This document shows, piece by piece, positions 53,145 through 62,677 of a stretch of DNA of 64,000 nucleotides. This DNA is from Methylobacterium terrae (GTDB taxonomy: Bacteria; Pseudomonadota; Alphaproteobacteria; Rhizobiales; Beijerinckiaceae), in NCBI RefSeq assembly GCF_003173755.1, contig NZ_CP029553.1, positions 4,116,001 through 4,180,000 on the forward strand, given 5' to 3'. Each line of letters opens with the position of its first letter. Within the stretch, counting starts at the first letter, position 1. The notes below the pieces were generated by a model. It saw only the letters and a list, made by a program, of their open reading frames with translations, was not told the origin of the DNA and searched no databases. The position numbers and the translations under genes were made by a program.

Positions 53145-53479
53145 GGCGGCACGGCGACCGGCCAAGCCGTCCGGGGAACGGGCGGTTCCGGCGCGCGTCG
53201 TCCCGGCCTGCTCCAATGCGGGAAAGTACCGAGGCCCGCGTTCCAAAACGGGGCCGGTCCGGCGGGCGCCGTCCGGGATCCTCGCGCTCGCACAGGCTCC
53301 GCTTTCGCGACATCCTGCCGCGGAGTCGGTCTACCTAGGCACTTCTCCCCTCGGCGGCGTCGCCGCGGCTCCACCAATCCACCCCGAGTCGCCGCGCGCC
53401 GGGGCCAAGTGGAACGGGGCTTGATCGGACTCCTCCGTGGACACCGCGCCTGTATCGCGCTGGGACGGAGGCAAGCGGC
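53145..53479. other. 335-bp intergenic region before the LuxR-type gene
   Basis: I see no gene, large palindrome or convincing promoter pair here. A CTTGAT at about 53421-53426 could be a plus-strand -35, but there is no good -10 at 17 bp. A GGAGGC site precedes the next ATG. Confidence 0.4.
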
Positions 53480-54142
53480 ATGAGTGACGCCGTCAGGGTT
53501 CTGATCATCAACGAGCCGTCGGATCTCGGCGCCGCCTTCCGGGCGACGCTCGAACACGCCCCGGCATTGCGGACCGTGGGCGAGGAGGAGCTGGAAGAAC
53601 CCGGCTCGACTTGCGTCATCCTGGCCTTCTCGCCCGAGATCGGCCCGGCGGCCCTGGCGGCCCTGCGCGAGCGGGCGCCGCAGGCCCGGATCCTGGTGGC
53701 ATTCCAGGCCGCCGACGCGGCCGAGATCGGCCGGCTCGCGGCGGCCGGCGCCGACGCCTTCGTGGCTCGCTGCGCGCCCCCGCGCGACATCTGCGCGGCG
53801 ATCCTGGCGCTCGCCCGCGGCCTGCCGCTGCACGAGGGCGACGCGGAGGTCCCGGCCCCCGAGGCGGTGGTGGCCGAGAGCCTCGGCCTGACCCCGCGCG
53901 AGGCCGAGGTGCTGCGCTTCCTCAGCGCCGGCTTCAGCAACAAGGAGGTGGCGCGCCGCCTCACCGTCAGCGTGCGCACCGTCGAGACGCACCGGCTCAA
54001 CCTGCGCCGCAAGACCAAGACCGGCCGGCTCAAGGACCTGGTGCAGCTCGCCCGGCAGATCGGCCTCGCGCCGGTACTGGAGGGCGAGGCCCGGCCGCTG
54101 CGGCGCCTCGCCCACGAGGCCCACGGCGCCGTCCCTCACTGA
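53480..54142 (+). CDS. LuxR-type regulator with degenerate receiver
   Basis: The 220-residue protein has an N-terminal receiver-like region (VRVLIINEPSDLGAAFRATL). The phospho-Asp is not evident (CVILAFSPEIG). The C-terminal helix-turn-helix is typical: LTPREAEVLRFLSAGFSNKE and LTVSVRTVETHRLNLRRKTK. No histidine kinase is adjacent, so it is an orphan whose input is unclear. Confidence 0.85.
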   Translation: MSDAVRVLIINEPSDLGAAFRATLEHAPALRTVGEEELEEPGSTCVILAFSPEIGPAALAALRERAPQARILVAFQAADAAEIGRLAAAGADAFVARCAPPRDICAAILALARGLPLHEGDAEVPAPEAVVAESLGLTPREAEVLRFLSAGFSNKEVARRLTVSVRTVETHRLNLRRKTKTGRLKDLVQLARQIGLAPVLEGEARPLRRLAHEAHGAVPH

Positions 54143-54194
54143 GGGGCGGCGCTGGGGCGGGCCTCGTCGAGGACCGCCGCCATCCGGGCCGGGA

Positions 54195-55445
54195 TCAGGC
54201 GGCCTTGCGGGCCGCCGGCTTGCCCGATCCCTTGCCCGATCCCTTGCCGGTCCGGGATCCACCCTTGACCGAGCGCCCCTTGGTCTCCTTGCCCGCGTCC
54301 TTGCCGCTCGCGTCCTTGGCCCGCGTGGTCCGGGGCGCCGCCTTCGCCTCCTGCTCCGCCCGGGCGAGGCGGCCCTGGAGCAGGCCGAGCACCGCCGTCT
54401 CCTCCGGGCGCAGGCTGGCGATCTCGTCGCGCAGGGCCGCCTCGACCTCGTCCTTGACGTGGAGCAGCAGCTCGCCCTCGAGGTAGCAGCCCAGGATCTC
54501 CGGGTGGATGTAGCACTTGCGGCAGATCGTCGGCGTGTTGCCGAGCCGCTCGGCCACCCGCTCGATCGCCGCGCGCACGTTGCGCTTGGCCACCGCCTGG
54601 CTGTCGAAGGTCTCGAACTCGCGCAGCGCCATGGCGGCGAGCACGGTGCCCGACCAGGTGCGGAAGTCCTTGGCGGTGATGTCGCGCCCGGTGATCTCGC
54701 GGAGATACGCGTTCACGTCGGCCGAGGTCACGTCCCGCTGCACGCCGTCCTCGTCGAGGTACTGGAACAGCTCCTGGCCCGGCAGGTCCTGGCAGGCCTT
54801 GACGATCCGCGCCACCCGCCGGTCGTGGACCGCCAGCTCCCAGACCTTGTTGCTCTTGCCCTTGAAGCGGAACTTCAGCTCCTTCCCCTCGATCCTGACG
54901 TGCGGGTCGCGCAGGGTGGTGAGGCCGTAGCTCTTGTTCTGCTTGGCGTAATCGTCGTTGCCGACCCGGATCAGGGTGGTCTCGAGCAGGTGGACCACGG
55001 TCGCCAGCACCTTCTCGCGCGGCAGCCCGCGCCGGCCCATATGCTCTTCCACCGTCGCGCGCAGGCCCGGCAGCACCTCCGCGAAGGTCATCATGTGGGC
55101 GAACTTGGTGCTCTCCCGGGCCTGGCGGAACTCGGGATGGTAGCGGTACTGCTTGCGACCGCGGGCATCGCGCCCGGTCGCCTGGATGTGGCCGTTGGCG
55201 TGGCGGCAGATCCACACGTCGGTATAGGCCGGCGGGATCGCCAGGGCCTTGATCCGCGCCAGCGCCTTCTCGTCCCGCACCCGGGTGCCGCTCGAATCGA
55301 CGTAGGCGAAGCCGCGGCCGTTGCGCTTGCGGCGGAAGCCCGGCTCCTCGTCGCTGACGTAACGCAGGCCCGCCTCGCGGGCGGCGTCACGGGTGTCGAC
55401 GCGATCCTCGGCGGCAGGCTCCGCCATCTCGGGATCCGACAGCAT
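54195..55445 (-). CDS. DNA topoisomerase IB
   Basis: Bacterial type IB enzymes relax supercoils through a 3'-phosphotyrosine. The 416-residue protein has FAYVDSSGTRVRDEKALARI, the active-site Arg in TAKDFRTWSGTVLAAMAL and the catalytic Tyr in CRKCYIHPEILGCYLEGELL. A C-terminal tail of Lys/Gly/Ser repeats (GSRTGKGSGKGSGKPAARK) probably binds DNA. ATG 55445 is preferred over GTG 55463. Confidence 0.92.
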   Translation of the reverse strand: MLSDPEMAEPAAEDRVDTRDAAREAGLRYVSDEEPGFRRKRNGRGFAYVDSSGTRVRDEKALARIKALAIPPAYTDVWICRHANGHIQATGRDARGRKQYRYHPEFRQARESTKFAHMMTFAEVLPGLRATVEEHMGRRGLPREKVLATVVHLLETTLIRVGNDDYAKQNKSYGLTTLRDPHVRIEGKELKFRFKGKSNKVWELAVHDRRVARIVKACQDLPGQELFQYLDEDGVQRDVTSADVNAYLREITGRDITAKDFRTWSGTVLAAMALREFETFDSQAVAKRNVRAAIERVAERLGNTPTICRKCYIHPEILGCYLEGELLLHVKDEVEAALRDEIASLRPEETAVLGLLQGRLARAEQEAKAAPRTTRAKDASGKDAGKETKGRSVKGGSRTGKGSGKGSGKPAARKAA

Positions 55446-55614
55446 GGGCGTTTCCAACCTCACGGAGTTCCAGTGGGGTTCAACCGGCGCCCGGCCGCGC
55501 CGGTTCCTACCGACGCGGAGTATCCGGCGGGATCCGCGGGCAGGTTTCCCCGCGCAGGTATCCCCCGGCCGCGCCGCGGGTTAGGGAGGGCGGGACGAAG
55601 CGGGAGAGCATCGG

Positions 55615-56766
55615 GTGCAGCCACAGGACGCGGCGGGAGACGGGGGCAAGGCACACGTCGCCTTCGTGGTCACCGAGGATTGGTTCTTCGCCTCGCACTT
55701 CCTGCCGATGGCCCGCGCCGCCGTGGCGGCCGGCCACCCGGTCTCGGTCGTCACCCGGGTGCGGGCGCATCGCGACGTGATCGCCGCGACCGGCGCCCGG
55801 GTGGTGGAGCTGGAGGCCGAGCGGTCGAGCCTCAACCCAATGGCGGCGGGCTACGCCGCCGGCCAGCTCGCGGCGATCCTGAAGGCCCTCAAGGCCGACA
55901 TCGTCCACTGCATCGCGCTGCGCGGCATCCTGGTCGGGGGTGCTGCGGCAACGCTCGCCGGCATTCCGTCGCGGGTCTACGCGCTGACCGGCCTCGGGCT
56001 GATCGGCGCCCGGAAGGACCGGGCCGGGCGGCTCGCCCGCAGCGCCCTGCGCCTCTTGATCCGCGGGCCGCTCGAGACGGCACGCACCCGCTACCTGTTT
56101 GAGAACCCGGACGACGCGCGGCTGCTCGGCCTCGATCCGGAGAGCCCGCGCGTCACGGTCGTCGGCGGCGCCGGCATCGACCCGGACGCGTGGGTGCCCG
56201 CACCCCTCCCCCCCGCCCCGCACCTCACGATCGCGCTCACCGCCCGGATGCTGTGGTCGAAGGGGGTCGACACCGCGGTCGAGGCCGCGCGCCGCGCGAG
56301 GGCCGAGGGCGCGAACCTGGAACTCGCCCTCTACGGCGCGCCCGATCCCTCGAACCGCCGCGCCATCCCCGAGGCCACCCTGCGGGACTGGTCTCGCGAC
56401 GGGGTCACCTGGCACGGCGCCACCGACGACGTCGCCGGCGCGCTGGCCCGCGCCCACGTCGCCTGCCTGCCCTCGCGCGGCGGCGAAGGCCTGCCGCGGG
56501 CCCTGCTGGAGGCCGCGGCGAGCGGACGGGCGATCCTCACCACCGACGTGCCGGGCTGCCGGACCCTGGTGCGCGACGGGGTCGAAGGGTTGGTCGTGCC
56601 GCCGGACGACCCCGCGCCGCTCGCCGCCGCGATGGCGCGGCTGTCCGCCGACCCCGCCCTCGTCGCCCGGATGGGCGCGGCCGCCCGGGCCCGGATCGTC
56701 GAGGGCGGCTTCACCGAGGCGGCGGTGACGGACGCCGTGCTGCGGCTCTACGCCGAGCTCGCCTGA
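55615..56766 (+). CDS. family 4 glycosyltransferase
   Basis: The 383-residue protein has the GT-B fold. The N-terminal domain is HVAFVVTEDWFFASHFLPMA. The C-terminal nucleotide-sugar domain includes LTARMLWSKGVDTAVEAARR, the E-x7-E motif region SRGGEGLPRALLEAAASGRA and TDVPGCRTLVRDGVEGLVVP. It resembles WbpH/PglA-like transferases for surface glycans. The start codon is GTG with a GGGAGAG site. It overlaps the methyltransferase start (TGATG). Confidence 0.88.
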   Translation: MQPQDAAGDGGKAHVAFVVTEDWFFASHFLPMARAAVAAGHPVSVVTRVRAHRDVIAATGARVVELEAERSSLNPMAAGYAAGQLAAILKALKADIVHCIALRGILVGGAAATLAGIPSRVYALTGLGLIGARKDRAGRLARSALRLLIRGPLETARTRYLFENPDDARLLGLDPESPRVTVVGGAGIDPDAWVPAPLPPAPHLTIALTARMLWSKGVDTAVEAARRARAEGANLELALYGAPDPSNRRAIPEATLRDWSRDGVTWHGATDDVAGALARAHVACLPSRGGEGLPRALLEAAASGRAILTTDVPGCRTLVRDGVEGLVVPPDDPAPLAAAMARLSADPALVARMGAAARARIVEGGFTEAAVTDAVLRLYAELA

Positions 56767-57413
56767 TGGACCCGCTCGCCTTCATCCGCGCCCACACGGC
56801 ACTCCGCCCGGTGCCGCATGCCCCGGCGATCCGCCTCCACGTCGCCGACGAGGCGACGGAGTTGTGGGGCCGCACCGAGGAGGAGCTCGGCGAGATCGGC
56901 CTGCCGCCGCCATTCTGGGCCTTCGCCTGGGCCGGCGGCCAGGCGCTCGCGGCCTACGTGCTGGAGAACCCCGAGACCGTGGCGGGCGCTCGCGTCCTCG
57001 ACTTCGCCTCGGGGTCGGGCCTCGTCGCCATCGCGGCGGCGATAGCGGGCGCGGCATCGATCGAGGCGAGCGACCTCGATCCCTTCGCGCTCGCGGCGAT
57101 CGGCCTCAACGCGGCCGTGAACGGCGTGTCGGACCGCATCGCCGCGAAAGGCGCCGACCTGATCGGCCGCGACGAGGGCTGGGATTGCGTGCTCGCCGCC
57201 GACATCTTCTACGAGCGCGACCTCGCCGCGCGGGTCGGCGACTGGCTGGCCGCTCTCCACGCCCGCGGCGCCCGGGTGCTCCTCGGCGATCCGGGCCGGG
57301 CCTACCTGCCGAAGGAGAGGCTGGAGAATCTCGCGACCTACGAGGTGCCGGTGACCCGGGCGCTGGAGGATGCCGAGATCAAGCGCACGGGGGTGTGGCG
57401 GTTCCGGGGGTGA
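56766..57413 (+). CDS. class I SAM methyltransferase, ETF-beta lysine methyltransferase-like
   Basis: The 215-residue protein has the signature FWAFAWAGGQALAAYVLENP and then the SAM motif ARVLDFASGSGLVAIAAAIA. These are the marks of METTL20-type enzymes, which methylate lysines of the electron-transfer flavoprotein beta subunit; a bacterial member is known in Agrobacterium. Catalysis on ETF is inferred. Its ATG overlaps the glycosyltransferase stop, so the two are translationally coupled. Confidence 0.8.
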   Translation: MDPLAFIRAHTALRPVPHAPAIRLHVADEATELWGRTEEELGEIGLPPPFWAFAWAGGQALAAYVLENPETVAGARVLDFASGSGLVAIAAAIAGAASIEASDLDPFALAAIGLNAAVNGVSDRIAAKGADLIGRDEGWDCVLAADIFYERDLAARVGDWLAALHARGARVLLGDPGRAYLPKERLENLATYEVPVTRALEDAEIKRTGVWRFRG

Positions 57414-57627
57414 GGACGCGGGTCTTTCGGGTCGGCGCGTGATCTCGGCGTGGCGTCGCGACCCCGGCCCCTCGACCGGGCGCGCCACGGGACGGACGGT
57501 TACGAGCTGCGGTGCTCGCGCTTGCTCGCGACCCGATCCGGACCCTCGTACTGTCAAGCGGATCGGGTGGGGCCCCGAAGCCTCAACCCCTCCGCGAGCC
57601 GAAATCGGGGCTCGGACCGAAAGCCCC

Positions 57628-58470
57628 TCAATGCGCCGCCGGCTGCTTGGCCCGCGCGACGATCTGCGTCGGGTTGACGAAGCGCAGGGCGACCACCAGC
57701 CAGACCAGCGTCAGCGCCATGTAGACCACCGCCATCGCGTCGATCGACTGCCCGGCCCGGACGCCCGCGGCGAAGACCGCGTAGTAGAGCGCCACCACCA
57801 GGGTCTGGCTCGTCGGCCCGGCGACCAGGAAGGTCAGCTCGAACATCGCGATGGTGCGCACCAGCACCAGGAGCAGGGCCGCCAGGATGCCGGGGATCAG
57901 CAGCGGCAGCAGCACCCGCAGGAAGAGCTGGCGCGTGCCGGCGCCGAAGACCCGGGCCGCCGCCTCGATGCGCGGGTCGATCTGCTCGATGAACGGGATC
58001 ATCACCAGCACCACGAAGGGCACGCTCGGCACGAGGTTGGCCAGCACCACGCCCCACAGCGTGCCGGCGAGGCCCGTCTGGTACAGCACCGTGGCGAGCG
58101 GGATGCCGTAGGTGATCGGCGGCACGAGCAGCGGCAGCAGGAACACCAGCATCACCAGCCGCTTGCCCGGAAAGTCGCGCCGCGCCAGCGCGTAGGCCGC
58201 CGTGACGCCGAGGAGCCCGGAGAGGAGCACCACCAGGAACACCACCTGGAGCGTCACCACCAGCACCTCGCCGAGCTGGAACTCGTCCCAGGCCGAGGCG
58301 TACCAGCGGGTGGTGAAGCCGAGCGGCAGCCAGGTGCCGAGCCAGCGCGTGGCGAAGGAGTTGAGCACCACCGCGGCGATCATCGCCAGGAGGTTGAGGC
58401 AGAACAGCAGCGTGACGGCCCAGACCGCCATCCGCCACAGGCGCGAGCCGAGGCCGGTGTCGCGGATCAT
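57628..58470 (-). CDS. ABC transporter permease (PotC-like)
   Basis: The 280-residue inner-membrane permease has six helices, such as VWAVTLLFCLNLLAMIAAVV. The coupling motif area is EAAARVFGAGTRQLFLRVLL with PLLIPGILAAL. It belongs to the spermidine/putrescine, iron or 2-aminoethylphosphonate group. Its ATG overlaps the stop of the preceding permease by 4 bp. It is the last gene of a four-gene operon. Confidence 0.9.
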   Translation of the reverse strand: MIRDTGLGSRLWRMAVWAVTLLFCLNLLAMIAAVVLNSFATRWLGTWLPLGFTTRWYASAWDEFQLGEVLVVTLQVVFLVVLLSGLLGVTAAYALARRDFPGKRLVMLVFLLPLLVPPITYGIPLATVLYQTGLAGTLWGVVLANLVPSVPFVVLVMIPFIEQIDPRIEAAARVFGAGTRQLFLRVLLPLLIPGILAALLLVLVRTIAMFELTFLVAGPTSQTLVVALYYAVFAAGVRAGQSIDAMAVVYMALTLVWLVVALRFVNPTQIVARAKQPAAH

Positions 58471-59366
58471 CCCTTGGTGCCTCCGACCGGGCCCGTGTAG
58501 AACAGCGTGCGCGCCCAGAGCAGGGCCGCCACGATGGCGAGCTGCACCGCGCCCATGATCATCGCGATCGCCGAGGCGAGCGAATAGTCGTACTCCTCGA
58601 AGGCGGCCTGGTAGGCGGCGATCGAGATCACCCGCGTGGCGCCGGCCGGCGCGCCGAGCAGCACCGCCGAGGGAAATACCGAGAAGGCCTGGACGAAGGA
58701 CAGGCAGAAGGTCACGGCGAGGCCCGGCAGGATCAGCGGCAGGATGACCTTCGTGAAGCGCTGCCAGGCATTGGCCCCGTGCGTCGCCGCCGCCTGCTCG
58801 AGCGCCGGGTCGATGCCGGTGACCGAGGAGAGCGTGAGCAGGAACGCGAACGGGAAGCCGGTGATGAGGAGCGAGGCGAAGACGCCCCAGTAGTTGTTGG
58901 TGAGCTTCAACGGGCCCGCGATCAGCCCGAGCCAGACCAGCGAGCGGTTGAACCAACCCTGAGGCCCGAGGAAGTTGAGCAGGCCCTCCGCCACCAGCAC
59001 CGTGCCGAGCGTGATCGGCAGGACCAGGATCGTGGTGAGAAGGCGCTGACGGCGCATCAGCCGCACGCGCAAGGCGATCGGGACCGCCAGCGCGAGGTTG
59101 AGCAACGTCACCGGCAGCGCGAGGCGCAAGGTGGCGCCGATCGTGTCGGACAGGAACGGGTCGGAGAAGAAGCGGGCGTAGTTCGCCCAGAAGGCGCCGG
59201 CCTTCGGCTGCAGCGACAAGACGAGCCCGTAGGCGAACGGATAGACGAACAGCCCGAGGATCGCGAGGAGGGCCGGCAGCACCAGGAGCGTGGTGCCGTC
59301 GAGGCCGCGGGCGGCGAGGCGCACCACGAGCGGCGGCCTCTCGGCGGGGGGTGAAGCCGAGGTCAC
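58467..59366 (-). CDS. ABC transporter permease (PotB-like)
   Basis: The 299-residue inner-membrane permease contains TTLLVLPALLAILGLFVYPF and the coupling loop LEQAAATHGANAWQRFTKVI with LPLILPGLAVTF. The start is GTG 59366, which overlaps the ATPase stop (GTGA). It works with the neighbouring permease as a heterodimer. Confidence 0.9.
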   Translation of the reverse strand: MTSASPPAERPPLVVRLAARGLDGTTLLVLPALLAILGLFVYPFAYGLVLSLQPKAGAFWANYARFFSDPFLSDTIGATLRLALPVTLLNLALAVPIALRVRLMRRQRLLTTILVLPITLGTVLVAEGLLNFLGPQGWFNRSLVWLGLIAGPLKLTNNYWGVFASLLITGFPFAFLLTLSSVTGIDPALEQAAATHGANAWQRFTKVILPLILPGLAVTFCLSFVQAFSVFPSAVLLGAPAGATRVISIAAYQAAFEEYDYSLASAIAMIMGAVQLAIVAALLWARTLFYTGPVGGTKG

Positions 59367-60430
59367 GCGGCCTCGCCCGGGAAGACCAGGATCCGCGGCG
59401 AGGCGGCGGCGAGGCGCAGGGCCTCGTCCTGCGCCACCGCCCGGTCTGAGCGGAAGTACAGCTCGGTCCCGTCCTGCGCCACGGCGGTGCCGAAGAAGGC
59501 CCGGCCGCGATACTCGATGCTGGCGACCTGGGCCGGCAGGCCCTCGGCCGCGGGCGTCAGGTCCTCCGGGCGGATCGCCGCGACCGCGGGGGCGCCGGGG
59601 CTCAAGCGCTCCCGCAGGATGCCGGCGAGCCGGGTGCCGCAGACCTCGACCTCGGCCCGGTCGCCGTCGACCGCGATCGTGCGGCCGCGCAGGCGGTTGC
59701 GAAAACCCATGAAGTCGGCGACGTCCGGGTGGCTGGGTCGCTCGTAGAGGTCCTCCGGCGTGCCGACCTGGCGGATGCGCCCGTCGCGCATCACCACGAT
59801 CCGGTCGGCCATCGACAGGGCCTCGTCCTGGTCGTGGGTGACGTAGATCGTGGTCGAGCCGATGGCGTCGTGGATGCGGCGGATCTCGGCCCGCATCTCG
59901 AGGCGCAGCTTGGCGTCGAGGTTCGACAGGGGCTCGTCCATCAGCACCACCGGCGGCTCGATCACGATCGCCCGGGCGATGGCGACCCGCTGCTGCTGGC
60001 CGCCGGACATCTGGCCCGGGAGCTTTCCCGCCTGCGATTGCAGCCGCACGAGAGCCAGCGCGTCGTCGACGCGGCGCGCGGCCTCCTGGCCCTTGATGCC
60101 CCGCATGGCGAGGCCGAAGCCGACATTCTTCGCCACGTTCATGTGCGGGAACAGGGCGTAGCTCTGGAACACCATGCCGAAGCCGCGCTCCTCCGGCTTC
60201 AGCCGGTCGATGCGGCGCTCGCCGAGGTGGATCGACCCGCCGGTGAGCGGCAGCAGCCCGGCGATGCAGTTGAGCGCCGTCGACTTGCCGCAGCCCGACG
60301 GCCCGAGGAGGGCGATGAACTCGCCCCCCCTGATCGTCAGGTCGAGCCCGTCGAGGGCGGTCATCGCGCCGAACCGGCGGCTCAGGCCGCTCAAGCACAG
60401 ATCCTGCGGCGCCCCGTATTGGCCTGCCAT
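59363..60430 (-). CDS. ABC transporter ATP-binding protein (PotA-like)
   Basis: The 355-residue ATPase has Walker A LLGPSGCGKSTALNCIAGLL, signature QMSGGQQQRVAIARAI, Walker B VVLMDEPLSNLD and YVTHDQDEALSMADRIVVM. A C-terminal TOBE domain follows (about 270-355, VAAIRPEDLTPAAEGLPAQV). It fits polyamine, iron or phosphonate importers. It comes 52 bp after the binding-protein gene. Confidence 0.92.
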   Translation of the reverse strand: MAGQYGAPQDLCLSGLSRRFGAMTALDGLDLTIRGGEFIALLGPSGCGKSTALNCIAGLLPLTGGSIHLGERRIDRLKPEERGFGMVFQSYALFPHMNVAKNVGFGLAMRGIKGQEAARRVDDALALVRLQSQAGKLPGQMSGGQQQRVAIARAIVIEPPVVLMDEPLSNLDAKLRLEMRAEIRRIHDAIGSTTIYVTHDQDEALSMADRIVVMRDGRIRQVGTPEDLYERPSHPDVADFMGFRNRLRGRTIAVDGDRAEVEVCGTRLAGILRERLSPGAPAVAAIRPEDLTPAAEGLPAQVASIEYRGRAFFGTAVAQDGTELYFRSDRAVAQDEALRLAAASPRILVFPGEAA

Positions 60431-60482
60431 CCCCCGTCCCTCCCCTGCCGCGTCGCGCCTCTGCCGGGCGCGGATCGCGGGC

Positions 60483-61658
60483 TCACCGCTTCTTGCCGGA
60501 GCCGACCTGCTCGTCCCAGCGGCGGAAGGCCACCACCAGCTTGTCGGGGTCGAGCGGCATCTCGATCGGGGTCTCGGCGATCATCCGGTCGTATTCCGGC
60601 CGGCCGAATTCCTTCAGGGCCGCGCGGCTCTCCGGCGGGGCCATGTCGAGGGTGACGCCCTTCACGGCGGGGCCGGGATAGAAGTAGCCCTCGTCGTAGG
60701 TGTAGGCCTGCTGCGCCGGCTGGAGCAGGAACGCCATCAGGTCGAGGACGACCGCCAGCTTCTCGTCGGCTACGCCCTTCGGCACCGCCATGTAGTGGGC
60801 GTCGGCCACCCAGCGGAAGTTCTTCAGGGTCCCGACCCTGGCCTCCGCCGGCACGACGCCGAGCACCCGGGGGTTGATGTCCCAGCCGGTGGTCGAGACC
60901 ACGATGTCGCGGCTGCCCTCGCCGAGTTCCTTCATCGTCTGCGAGGTGCCGCCCGGGTAGTAGTCGACCGTCTCGCCGATCGCCTTCAGGTACTCCCAGG
61001 TCTTGTCCCAGCCCTTGTCCGGGTCGCTCGGGTTCGTGTCGCCGAGGATGTAGGGCAGGCCCATGATCCAGGTGCGGCCGGGGCCGGAATTCGCCGGGCG
61101 GGCATACATGAACTTGCCCTTGTTCTGGCGCGCCCAGGCCAAAAGCTCCTCGGCGGTGGTCGGCACCGTCTTCACCCGCTCGGGCATGTACTCGATCAGC
61201 GGCCCGGACGGGTACCAGGCGACGCACAGGCCCTGGTCCTGCGCCAGGCCGTTCAGCCGGAGCGCGGCGGGCTGGTAGATGTCGGCGGGCTTCGGCAGCT
61301 GGCCGGCATGGACTTTGAGGTCGACCCAGAGCTTCTGCTCGATGCCGGCGGCGATGCCGTCGGTGCCGGTGAGCACGAGGTCGATGTCGACCCGCCCGGC
61401 GGCCTGCTGCGCCTTGAGCTTCGAGGGCAGTTCCGGCGCCGGCGCCTTGGTGAAGGCGAAGCGCGAGACGATGCCGGGCCGCGCCCGGCGATAGGCCTCG
61501 ATCGCCTTCTGGGTCAGGGCGAGGTTGCCGGCGACGTCGACCACCGTGACGACGACGGGCGACTTCGGCATCGGGAGCTGCGCGAAGGCCCGGCCCGAGA
61601 CGGCGAGCCCCGCTCCGGCCGCGAGACCCGCGACCGCGCTGCGGCGTGTGATCGTCAT
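60483..61658 (-). CDS. extracellular solute-binding protein, Tat exported
   Basis: The 391-residue protein starts MTITRRSAVAGLAAGAGLAV, a twin-arginine signal. The mature part is of the PotD/Fbp type, with AIEAYRRARPGIVSRFAFTK and AYTYDEGYFYPGPAVKGVTL. A GGGGGA site precedes ATG 61658. It is the first gene of the operon. The ligand is unknown; a polyamine or other nitrogen compound would fit the NtrC-like site upstream. Confidence 0.88.
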   Translation of the reverse strand: MTITRRSAVAGLAAGAGLAVSGRAFAQLPMPKSPVVVTVVDVAGNLALTQKAIEAYRRARPGIVSRFAFTKAPAPELPSKLKAQQAAGRVDIDLVLTGTDGIAAGIEQKLWVDLKVHAGQLPKPADIYQPAALRLNGLAQDQGLCVAWYPSGPLIEYMPERVKTVPTTAEELLAWARQNKGKFMYARPANSGPGRTWIMGLPYILGDTNPSDPDKGWDKTWEYLKAIGETVDYYPGGTSQTMKELGEGSRDIVVSTTGWDINPRVLGVVPAEARVGTLKNFRWVADAHYMAVPKGVADEKLAVVLDLMAFLLQPAQQAYTYDEGYFYPGPAVKGVTLDMAPPESRAALKEFGRPEYDRMIAETPIEMPLDPDKLVVAFRRWDEQVGSGKKR

Positions 61659-61776
61659 GTTTCCCCCGGAATTCCCGTGCGGGCTCTGGCGGCCCTCGGA
61701 CGGCGACGGATCGCACCGCCGCGACCTTACGGAAATCGACGGTACGGGCCGCGCCGCAGCGGGTCGCCCCGCCTTG

Positions 61777-61793
61777 TTCACCACATTGGTGCA
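61777..61793. promoter_or_regulatory. NtrC-like binding site in the divergent region
   Basis: TTCACCACATTGGTGCA differs in one base from the enteric NtrC consensus TGCACCANNNTGGTGCA. It lies 118 bp from the transporter start and 196 bp from the paoA-like start, in a 331-bp gap. No sigma-54 promoter is visible on either side, so the role is uncertain. The overlapping palindrome ATTGGTGCACTAAT could instead be a GntR-type operator. Confidence 0.45.
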
Positions 61794-61989
61794 CTAATAT
61801 TTCAGAGCGTCAAGCCCGTTGACGCAAAGGAGGGGAATGCCCGTCCGTCCCGCCTCCCCGCACGCCATGCCGCACCCGGGGCCGGGACCCGGCCGCCCGG
61901 CCGGACGTTTGGTGAGCGATCGCGTCGCGGCCCAGCGGCTGCGCCGGCGCCCCGCTGCGCCGCACCTCGTTTCCGCGCCGGGAGGCACC

Positions 61990-62664
61990 ATGGACAAGCC
62001 CGATTCCGCGCCGCGCCTGACGCGCCGGAGCCTTCTCGAGAGCGGCGTCGCGGCAGCGGCGGTGCTCGGCTTCTCCGGCCGCGGCGAGGCCGCGACCCCG
62101 CCCGGGATGCCGGCGCCCCCGGCGCTCGCCGCCGAGCCGGCGACGCCGCGCCTGCCCGTGACCCTTCAGGTCAACGGGCAGGCCCGCCCCCTCGAGGTCG
62201 ATCCGCGCACCACGCTCCTCGACGCGCTGCGCGAGCGCATCGGGCTCACCGGCTCGAAGAAGGGCTGCGACCACGGCCAGTGCGGCGCCTGCACGGTGCT
62301 GGTCAATGGGCGGCGGATCAATTCCTGCCTGACGCTCGCGGTGATGCACGAGGGCGACGAGATCAGGACGATCGAGGGCCTGGCGGAGGGCGACGCCCTG
62401 CACCCGCTCCAGGCCGCCTTCGTCAAGCATGACGGCTTCCAGTGCGGCTACTGCACGCCGGGCCAGATCTGCTCGGCCGCCGGCATGCTGGCCGAGGCCA
62501 GGGCCGGCTGGCCCAGCACCGTGACGCAGGACCTGACCGCGACGGTCGCCCTGACCGATGCGGAGATCCGCGAGCGGATGAGCGGAAACATCTGCCGCTG
62601 CGCCGCCTACCCGAACATCGTCGCGGCGATCCGCGACGCCGGCGGCACCGCGACCCGGCTCTGA
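61990..62664 (+). CDS. paoA: periplasmic aldehyde oxidoreductase, 2Fe-2S subunit (PaoA-like)
   Basis: The 224-residue subunit carries two [2Fe-2S] clusters. The first is [20 protein letters not shown] with a later Cys in SCLTLAV; the second is [13 protein letters not shown] with [13 protein letters not shown] twin-arginine signal ([20 protein letters not shown]) sends the folded complex to the periplasm. ATG 61990 has a GGGAGG site. It is first in a three-gene operon of the xanthine oxidase family. Confidence 0.92.
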   Translation: MDKPDSAPRLTRRSLLESGVAAAAVLGFSGRGEAATPPGMPAPPALAAEPATPRLPVTLQVNGQARPLEVDPRTTLLDALRERIGLTGSKKGCDHGQCGACTVLVNGRRINSCLTLAVMHEGDEIRTIEGLAEGDALHPLQAAFVKHDGFQCGYCTPGQICSAAGMLAEARAGWPSTVTQDLTATVALTDAEIRERMSGNICRCAAYPNIVAAIRDAGGTATRL

Positions 62665-62677
62665 GGGAGGGCGTCCC

